A stretch of 64,000 nt of DNA from Gentiana macrophylla (Eukaryota > Streptophyta > Magnoliopsida > Gentianales > Gentianaceae). The DNA lies in NCBI GenBank assembly GCA_026214975.1, contig CM047805.1, forward strand, positions 110,417,845 to 110,481,844, in the 5' to 3' direction. The translations under genes and the position numbers were made by a program. The notes under the pieces were generated by a model that had not been told where the DNA came from, searched no databases, and saw nothing but the letters and a program-made list of their open reading frames with translations. Shown here one piece after another: positions 56,544 to 64,000 of the stretch (positions are counted from its first letter, which is position 1; the number at the start of each line of letters is the position of its first letter).

Positions 56544-57504
56544 TGTTGGAAATATTTACGTCGATTCGTTTTGAATTCTGATGAACAATCAAATTGAAAA
56601 AACAGGAAAAACAAAACACATGAATCAAACAAACACAATTTTATTCATGATCCAAATATTGCATATCAATTAAATGAAATTGACAGAAAGCATAAGTAAA
56701 ATGAAAACTTATTCAGATTGATGCGAGTTAAGAACTCTGTCCTTAAGACATTAATGCCCCGATTATGTGCACACGGTGTATGGCATATGTCTCTCAAGAT
56801 ACAACAATCTACCTTTCCGGATACTTGCCCTTGAATGAGGAAAGAACGGCGAACTTATAAGATCTTGTTATCTCGACGAATGAATGCTGAAAATTTTTGT
56901 GCAGATTTTCTGTATATGGTAGGGAGAATTTGTGTGTATTTTTCATTCAGTAATGAGAAATATATAGGCAGAGTATGAGGCAACGAACATCAATATCCGT
57001 TCAGAATTTTCGCAGCAAAAGAGGTTGCAACTGTTGGAATATTCGGTTGGATTTCCGAACAGATGCATCACATGGCCGAACTGATGCCTATTTTCCTGTT
57101 GCATTTATTCAGAATTTAATTCTGAGCTGGTCCAAAAATTTAATATTGAGCCAAGCCGAGCCCGAGCCCGAGCCCGAACCGAGCCGGCCGGACGGCGACG
57201 GTGGCGCGCGCGCGTGAACCAACAAGCATCTAAGTCCTCCCTCATTCACAAAATTCTCTTGCCCCTTGGGGCTTACCTCTAAGTGTTTCTTAAGTAGTGA
57301 TTCCACTTGAGTCTCATTACCTGTGTGGGACAATGAATACACAACATTCATTAACACTCCCACATATTTTACTCTACCTTTAGGCATTGATTTCTCATTC
57401 ACCTGATACCGGAATCGAGTGATTTAAAAGCCTAAAATCAACTACTAACTTAGTAGTTTCCAAAACTGTTTTTAGCTTCCGGTAATTCATACCGTAACCC
57501 AACA
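56544..57504 (-). repeat. 5' LTR of the gag-only element
   Basis: 961 bases, TG...CA, followed on the plus strand by the CTGAT duplication. Contains a GAGCCCGAGCCCGAGCC tract and GCGCGCGCG near 57155-57215. Confidence 0.85.
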
Positions 57505-57509
57505 CTGAT

Positions 57510-58884
57510 TTCCAATTCAGATTAATGTACTTTGTACCCTTCAGTTTTAACTCTCTTTCAGGCCATTTAGAGCCATGAACTGCCAGATGTACATTTGATA
57601 TTCCATCTTATATTTTGGCGTTTCTATTACAATTTTGTCATACTAGTTGAAAGTCTATTTTGTCTTAACCTTTTTTTCCCACATGAGGAATAACCTTGAG
57701 CCCTTATTTCCCCGGCAGTGTACTATTCCTCTCGAGTAGTGCAACTTTGAAACTTTGAATTGGATCATCAATGATCTTCACACTTTCTTTGAAAGTTTGA
57801 GTTCATTCTTCGAAGCCAAACTTTATCCAACAATTCTTAAGTGTCTTTTCCCCTTCACTTGAAAACTCGTTTATCACATACTTTTGATTTTTCCCTTACA
57901 CTGTCATGAGGAAAACCCTATCTCCTTTTCAATTTTGAAATAACCTCTGTTTGAATAATGCACACTTTGATTTTTTCCTTGACAAGTTCCCTTTTATTTC
58001 ATTTTGAGACCCTTTGGTGTGCTCGTTTTGTCTCTAAAGCTCCGGCATGTTGAGATTATGCCCTCTTTTGATTTCTAAATGGTTTAGTCTTCCTGGTGCT
58101 CAACCTGTCACCTTCAAACTCTGTTTGTTTTTCCAAGCTAACCCTTATTGGCATAAGGATTGGATCATCTCGTCAAGAGAAAGTATGGCAAATGCATGTT
58201 CTCCATCCCAACGAGACTCAGAAGTCCTTTAGCTGAGATCATTGCGGTTCTACAACAAGTTTGTGTCAAAGTGATGAATAAAGCCACAAGATAGCACTTG
58301 TGTTCATCTGTAGCAACTAAGATGCACAGAGAGTTGGAACAGTACCACTGATGATCCTTCATGAAGATAGAGGTAGAAGAGCCGCATACAACAATAGTTA
58401 CCACGACAACATCCAGATGTCAACATTTGAGACTCTACATGGAGAAAAGCGAAGAACTCCAGCTTTTAGGGTTGAAGTGAAACAAAGATGACAAATTTCG
58501 AGACCAGAGTTGATACAACGAGCCAACGAGAATATTGAAGTGGAGCATCGCAACCCCAAGTTGGCTCGAGACAAGCAGAAGCGTTGGGAAGACGGAAAAA
58601 AATACAGTTAGAATATGAAGCTGAAGATGAAGTGAATCTAAAGACGTCCCTCTTGTGTCCGTGATGAACTAATGCTTAACCAATATTGATGTGGAAGCAA
58701 GCGTGGACCTCATAGTAATTGAAGGGATCTTCATGTATGCAGAAGAAACAAGTGCACTTTGGAGTGGTGGATAAAGAAAGTCAAGGAAGAAGACGTATAA
58801 CTAGACGCTCTGTGAAGTCGAGTTCAAGTACCTCCCAGTTACGTTTGAGTTTCGAGGACGAAACTCCTCTTAAGGGGGGAGGAA
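57510..58884 (+). pseudogene. Gypsy interior 3' part with fossil integrase C-terminus
   Basis: The first 900 bases are noncoding. From about 58420, broken frames resemble the Gypsy integrase C-terminal region (ETLHGEKRRTPAFRVEV, then LIQRANENIEVEHRNPKLAR, DKQKRWEDGKK). The pol end FEDETPLKGGG lies just before the LTR at about 58850-58882. The polypurine tract AAGGGGGGAGGAA ends at 58884. All other pol domains are missing. Confidence 0.65.
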
Positions 58885-60987
58885 TGTAACATCCCAGCTT
58901 TTTATGAAAGGGTAAAATAGTAATTGGTGTATTCACTACGACCTAATTATTATTTGTCTTTTATTTAATTAAAAAGGAGTTAAGTAAATGTTTTGGAAAG
59001 TAATTATAAGGAAAAAAAAGGGATTTAGTTATTTAATTAATGGATTTAATTAATGGCTATAAAAAAGAAAATAATCCTCAAATCCCTCATAAGTATTTCA
59101 CGCATCTTCTGGAAAAAAGAGAAGGGGACGACGGCAAGTGATGGAGAACGAACGCAGAGTTTTTAGAAAAAAATGGATAACGTAATCTCCAATCGCAGGG
59201 CCAACCCGTTCATCTGCTCAAGATGCCGCAGGAGAGAAAAGTGATCACCGCGACGAGAGGCAACTTTGGAAAATAAAATATCCTTATTCCGTAAGTTTTC
59301 AGTTTAGCCCTAGTTTTTTGTAATCGTCGAGTCATTTCTTCAAAAATTCATATCTTTAATCCGTAGCTCTGTTTTGCAGCCATGAGTAGTCAAAACGTTC
59401 GTCTTGGAGCGTAGATCGTTCTAAAAATAGTTTCTTAGGAAAAAATCCAGATAATTTTATGTTTCAAGCACTTTTTCATTTCAGGATTTTCAAGAAATAT
59501 AGGGTTTTTAGGGTTACCTGTTGATCAATTAGGTTTCGAGTTGAAGGCTTAGATGATTAGCTGTATCTTGAAGGTTTTTGATCGGTTATGCTGGAATTTA
59601 AGGTAAGAGGCTCTTCCTAATGAGTAATTATAGTTTTATAATGATAGGTTGAGTTCCGGTGAGTTTTGGTGTTGTTTGGTGATGGAATTCATGCTAAGTT
59701 GTAATTAATGAGATGTGATATTTTTTGGTATATTTGAGTTGAGTTCTACTGCTATTTTTCTGAGTAATTTGTTGATAAACGTGTTTGGTTTGGGTAAGGA
59801 ATCGATTAAGTGTAGAAAATCGTGTTTTAGGGTTTTGTAATACGTTCTAATTGTTATCCTTTTGTCTTATAACATTAATTAAACCTTAACAAGCTTCGAT
59901 TGAGCTTCCGATTCTTTTAGTTTCGGCATCGAATGTACTCTTAAAGGGAGTTGAAGTTCGTATCCGTCGGAAGAGCATGAAAGGGCTTGTGCTTTGATGA
60001 ACTAGAGTTCATCAATGTCTGTGTAATTGTTAGGCCTTGTCCGTGTCTAGTGGTCTAGGAAAGAGAGTAGTGTATGTGAGGGAGCTTACTTGAAAACACT
60101 TATGTGGCTAGTTAATACACAATAAAGTTACATACGTGGTAGTAAAAGATGAAACGTCACCTATTCTCGGTTAGGCATCAAGTCACATCGGCGATGTGAT
60201 ACGTTCATAAAAGGTGAACAACGCTACTGGCTCAAAAGGCTGAAGGGTAGTGGAGGAAATTTCATCGAACGTATATGCATACCAGGGATGATCCTGGGAC
60301 TATCGGTGCTATTCACCGTAGTTGGAAAGTATATCTCGTGATGGATACACATCATGCATAGTGCCCTTGAGTGATGAAGTAACCAAGATAAGTTAAGCTA
60401 GAAACGTATAGTCATGACATATTGATGGACATGGAGTGAACCCTATATTGAGTCGATCTCTCATAAAGATAATATAATAATAATAATAAAGAACCTTTTG
60501 TTGTAGAACTTAGTTATTCATTAGCTTCTCACTTTTACTAAGTACTTTGTACTTACCTCCTTTGCATTTTCTTTTGTATGCATTGCGGGGTGAGAAGACG
60601 AACAGGTTGACCAAGAGTAGTTGACGGCTTGATGATGTTGCTGCCTTGAAGATGCTTTTAGTTTATTTTCTTTTTCGTAAGGGTTGTACTAGACTTGTTG
60701 TTCTTTTACACCTAGACTTTTGTAAGTTATGTTTGTACTTTTAAGAGCTCGTATTGTGTAAGTCTTTGGGTTTTTCGTCGTTGTAATTTAGCTATCCATC
60801 TTTAGTATGGTTAATTTCCATTCTTAGTAGCATTTATGTTTTTACCCGAGTCTTTTTAGCTTCTGTTTGCTTTTATTTGATACTACGACGTAGAGGCTTG
60901 TGTATAATATTAGATTTATTTAATGCTATACGCACCGAACGTTTTCCTTCCTGATAAAGGCTCGGTATCCGGGAGCGGAGCGTTACA
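58885..60987 (+). repeat. 3' LTR of the Gypsy element
   Basis: 2103 bases; TGTAACATCCC start and GAGCGTTACA end, as in the 5' LTR. Confidence 0.9.
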
Positions 60988-61149
60988 GCGTTGTACAAAG
61001 TCATTGTTTAGTTAAGTTGCATCTTGAAATATGTCTAGTCAAAGTGTAGTCTATCTTAAATATTGCATATTTGCTTTATTTTACCTGCTAATAAATTCGT
61101 TATGATACTTTTGATCTTCTACCCTTTAATTTTTTATTTTTATTTTAGA

Positions 61150-61634
61150 AACGAGCCATTTTATTCAATCAAACGTAGGATCAAGCCCCCCAAAAAATAA
61201 CAAGAATGGGAAATACAGTTTCCGGCAATGAGCCATTATTCACTCCAAGCTAGATGGAGATTACGCACTCGACTAACAATTTTAGAAATTAAAATATGCA
61301 CCGGGGGCTTCATAGCATCATCATCATGATGAGTTTTGTTTCTCCAATGCCATATCGTATAGATCGTCTCGCAGAAGAGATAGGGCAAGTCCTTGATATC
61401 ACCTCTTTTCTGCAAGTTGTCATTTATCCATTCCTTAGTATTTTCTGCAGAAAAGAATCGGGGCCAAAACTGTTGGGGGATTAGCGATTTCCAAAGGGAC
61501 TTATTAGGTACGCAATCTCTTATGGCATGAATGGTAGATTCCGCTGCTTGATGACACTGGGGTCAGTCGGAGGAGGGACTCACGTGTCTGTCATAGAGAA
61601 GTTCCATGGTAGGTAGGGCATTATGCGTAGCTTG
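61150..61634 (-). pseudogene. LINE zf-RVT region and 3' end, decayed
   Basis: Continues after WQRIWKLQGPTRLSILL with a His/Cys-bearing zf-RVT-like zone in several frames, then noncoding sequence to the A-rich tail. Confidence 0.6.
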
Positions 61635-62600
61635 CTAGAGCAAGATGCTCAGACGAGTCGGTCCTTGTAGTTTCCAAATACGTTGCCAGCATTCTTCCGT
61701 TGCATGGGTGGTAGCTAAATTGAGTGTCGTATATGCTGATGCAACCGAGTATTTATAATCAGGTGCCTCCGTCCAGATGATATGATTGTCAGCTGTACCG
61801 AAGCCTTGCTTAAGGATGTTGGCTGCATAGCATATAGTTCGCCATATGAGGGAGTCCGTGGGTTTTGGTGGTTCAAATGGACTACCATATCTACTGATCA
61901 AAACCTGCACCCATAGAGACTGATCATCCAATAACATTTGCCATACTAGTTTTCCCAAAAGAGCCACATTCATCAGGTGTGGTATCTTGATTCCCAGGCC
62001 TCCATCCTCATTGGGACGGCAGAGAATGTTCCAGGACAGGTAGTGCATCTTCCTTTCCCTACAGAGTCTATCCATGTTTACCCCTATAGGAATTTTCATG
62101 GTCTTCATAGTATAGTAAGCATGGGTTGCGAGGGAACTATTGATTAGAATCAGTCTACCTGCTTTAGATAGGACCCTCATCTTCCAGCTTGCCATCTTCT
62201 TAATCTTGTCAAGAATTGGACTGAAACTCTGTTTAGTAATTCTGGAGTGAATGAGAGGTATGCCAAGGTATTTGCCAAGATTTTCAGTATGTTGCATGTC
62301 CAGTTTCGGGCTGAGAAGATCTTTAGCTTGATTAGTTGTATTCCTAGAAGTATGAAACTTGGATTTGTGGGTACTGATTTTCTGGCCAGAGATTTTGTAG
62401 AATTTTTCAAGCACTGCTATGATGGTATTAGCTTGATTCTCTGTGGCTTCTCCAAATAAGATCAGATCATCCGCAAAGAACAGGTGTGACAAAGGGGGGG
62501 CCTTGTCTGCCAAGTGTAATAGGTTTCCAATTCCCTTGCTGAACCTGTTGGTCAATGAGAAGGCTCAAGATTTCCATGCAAATATCAATTAGGTAAGGGG
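61635..62600 (-). pseudogene. LINE ORF2: reverse transcriptase catalytic core and thumb
   Basis: SHLFFADDLILFGEATENQA carries the intact FADD active site. ISGQKISTHKSKFHTSRNT, LGKYLGIPLIHSRITKQSF, MASWKMRVLSKAGRLILINS and MHYLSWNILCRPNEDGGLGI follow, the standard C-terminal blocks. The frame upstream joins across a run of seven Gs on the plus strand (62494-62500), where six would restore phase. Confidence 0.92.
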
Positions 62601-63134
62601 CTAGGGGATCCTCTTGTCTAAGGCCTCTTTGGGGGTAATTGGATCTAGTTTACTTCCATTCCACAAGATTGAAAATTTATTCGATTTGAGACCAAACATA
62701 ATGAGGTGAACAAGAGTGTCAGAGAGCCCCAGGTGTTCAAGAATTTTCTCAATGAAGTCCCAGTTCACCCTGTCGTATGCCTTTTCTAGGTCGATCTTCA
62801 GCATCATCCATCCCTTCTTACCCTGCTTGTTTTTGAACTGGTGGATTACCTCCCGTGCCACAATAATATTCCCGGTACTCCCTCTACCAGGGATGAAGGC
62901 TGACTGGGTAGTACTGACAAGTTTACCTATAACTGATTGAAACCTATTGGCGAGCACCTTGGTAATGGTTTTGGCACACACATTGGTGAGTGCAATGGGT
63001 CTAAATTGTTCCACTTTCTCTGGGGGATTGGTCTTTGGTATCAGGGTAACGAGAGTTTCATTTAGCTTTGCGTCAAACTGCCCACAAGATAATGCATTAT
63101 AAACAAACTGCAATATAGTAGGACTTACAATGTG
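62601..63134 (-). pseudogene. LINE ORF2: reverse transcriptase palm and fingers
   Basis: ETLVTLIPKTNPPEKVEQFR, PIALTNVCAKTITKVLANRF, QSAFIPGRGSTGNIIVAREV and MMLKIDLEKAYDRVNWDFIE (first catalytic Asp) are the usual RVT_1 blocks. The frame is lost at a C run (plus 62631-62635), where one more C would allow reading on into QRGLRQEDPLAPYLIDICME. Confidence 0.92.
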
Positions 63135-64000
63135 CTAGTAGCGTTTGAGGAAGCAAGCAGGTATACCATCAGGGCCTGGAGCTTTGAAATTGCCCATTTG
63201 GAAAATGGCTTCTTCTACTTCAATCTCTGTAATCTGTCTGTTCATCCACTGTCTGTCTGAAGTGCTTAGGGTGGGCCAATTAACTTCTAGATTCCAGTCA
63301 GGAGGGGTTGGGTCAACTGTGTAGAGCTTAATATAAAACTCCTTGATCGTGGCTTCGATCTGAGTCATATCAAAAATCCACTGATCTTCATTATTTTTTA
63401 GGCAAGTCACTTTTTTTTTGCTCTGACGTTTGATGGTGGAGAGGTGATAAAAATGGGTATTTCTTTCACCCTCTGCTAACCATTGAAGTTGTGACCTCTG
63501 ATGCCAGTAGGTTTCTTCCTGTTGCAGAATAGCACTCAGCTCAAGTTGTAGGGTATCATGGAGATTAGCTAGGAAAGTTGAGGGGGCCTGCTCCATACTA
63601 TTTTCAATCCCTGCAATTCTAGCCTGACAGTTCTGCTTTCTTACGAATATATTGCCAAAAACTTGCCTGTTCCATTTAGATGCTACATTAGCAAAACTAG
63701 AGATAGTTGAGGTGAGGGATCCCAAGTCTTTCCAGTTATGTGAAACAAAGTCTTCAAAGTCACAGTCCATCCAAGCTCTCTGAAAAAAGAAACAGTTGCT
63801 GTTTTTCCTTCTGGGAATTGGAGTGTCTATAGTCAAAAGAATGGGGTTGTGATCAGAGTGAAACCTTGGGAGGTGTTTGACATTAGCTCGGTCAAATTTT
63901 TCCATCCAACTCGTATTACACCATGCTTGATTGAGTCTTTGCAGAATCTTCTTTTTATCTTTGGTAGTACCACACCAAGTGAATCGTGGGCCTTGAAATG
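63135..64000 (-). pseudogene. LINE ORF2: endonuclease end and start of reverse transcriptase
   Basis: Opens at the window edge with GPRFTWCGTTKDKKKILQRL and reads SWMEKFDRANVKHLPRFHSD and HNPILL, the SDH motif closing the exonuclease-endonuclease-phosphatase domain. A linker with WLAEGERNTHFYHLSTIKRQ and MGNFKAPGPDGIPACFLKRY, the first reverse transcriptase motif, follows. It stops at TAG where the family has TGG (Trp), a single-base change; the frame continues beyond it. Confidence 0.9.

Larger units (their letters stand above)
51053..57504 (-). mobile_element. Gag-only Copia-like element (TR-GAG type), nested in the Gypsy element
   Basis: About 1-kb LTRs at 51053-52060 and 56544-57504, starting TGTTGGAAATA and ending CCCAACA on the plus strand at the right copy. 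A perfect five-base duplication CTGAT lies at 51048-51052 and 57505-57509. On the minus strand the interior encodes only a Copia gag with zinc knuckle; no protease, integrase, reverse transcriptase or RNase H was found. This fits non-autonomous terminal-repeat elements that keep gag alone. The primer-binding site is not the common tRNA-Met type and was not identified. An hAT element interrupts the gag. Confidence 0.85.
40861..60987 (+). mobile_element. Ty3/Gypsy element with 2.1-kb LTRs, nested insertions, vestigial pol
   Basis: Two long direct repeats start TGTAACATCCC and end AGCGTTACA (40861-42938 and 58885-60987). A tRNA-Met primer-binding site TGGTATCAGAG follows the first at 42941-42951. 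A polypurine tract AAGGGGGGAGGAA (58872-58884) abuts the second. Flanking five-base sites GTGTT (40856-40860) and GCGTT (60988-60992) match at four positions. After removing the two inserted elements, about 4.4 kb of interior remains. It is mostly noncoding, with only a fossil integrase C-terminus and pol end near 58420-58880. Hence a defective Gypsy derivative. Confidence 0.9.
61120..64000 (-). mobile_element. LINE retrotransposon, nearly intact ORF2, continues beyond the window
   Basis: Minus strand from the window edge: end of the apurinic endonuclease, reverse transcriptase, zf-RVT region, then an A-rich tail at about 61120-61147 (T-rich on plus). No RNase H domain follows the zinc-finger region, unlike the LINE at 4925, so the two belong to different families. 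Three breaks interrupt ORF2 in the main coding part: a TAG at 63135-63137 and indels at two C runs. Confidence 0.92.

Noticed and set aside
57155..57215. GAGCCC repeats and GCGCGCGCG tract as a CRISPR-like or regulatory array
   Set aside because: It is a simple repeat inside an LTR and recurs in the partner LTR near 51700-51770.
1..64000. Prokaryotic-type operons, CRISPR arrays or defence systems
   Set aside because: The window is plant nuclear DNA; no clustered bacterial-type frames or regularly spaced repeats with unique spacers exist.

Overview
This is nuclear DNA from a flowering plant, most likely a dicot. The evidence is a 23-exon gene with GT-AG introns for a plastid starch-debranching enzyme, an arabinogalactan-protein gene, AT-rich spacers, and a dense load of plant transposons: Copia and Ty3/Gypsy LTR elements with tRNA-Met primer sites, LINEs, a tRNA-derived SINE, hAT, Harbinger-like and Stowaway-like MITEs, and a TRIM. 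I cannot name the species. Only two host genes are well supported.

Layout. 1-9000: transposon debris (Copia gag remnant, 3x tandem repeat, LINE with RNase H tail, SINE, hAT fragment), an unidentified exon-like stretch at 3265-3499, and a 54-bp-arm inverted repeat at 4737-4900. 9160-23575: isoamylase 3 (ISA3), a starch/glucan debranching enzyme, with a TRIM in intron 6, an LTR-like block in intron 10 and MITE-like blocks in introns 15 and 18. 23576-30130: spacer with a reversed copy of a hAT family and other MITEs. 30292-30675: an intact classical AGP gene with its TATA box. 31100-39600: MITEs, an internally deleted minus-strand Copia (32315-36021), and remnants of a second Copia family. 40861-60987: a nested cluster. 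A Gypsy element with 2.1-kb LTRs holds a Copia (43058-48086) and a minus-strand gag-only Copia-like element (51053-57504); the latter holds an 899-bp hAT element inside its gag gene. 61120-64000: a nearly intact minus-strand LINE that runs off the window.

Main message. All 23 ISA3 exons join in phase with intact splice sites, but only if six short deletions are allowed for: five one-base contractions of homopolymer runs and one two-base loss that hits the conserved HDG catalytic motif. The same kind of homopolymer contraction appears in the Copia at 43058-48086, including between its own LTRs, and homopolymer indels break the LINE at 61 kb. I therefore favour uncorrected long-read consensus errors over true pseudogenisation, though the window alone cannot settle it.

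I found no new defence, regulatory or biosynthetic system. The most distinctive items are the ISA3 lesions, the GGCCGGCC-ended hAT family with a perfect 8-bp target duplication, the nested retroelement stack, the gag-only element, and the rearranged inverted repeat next to the first LINE.
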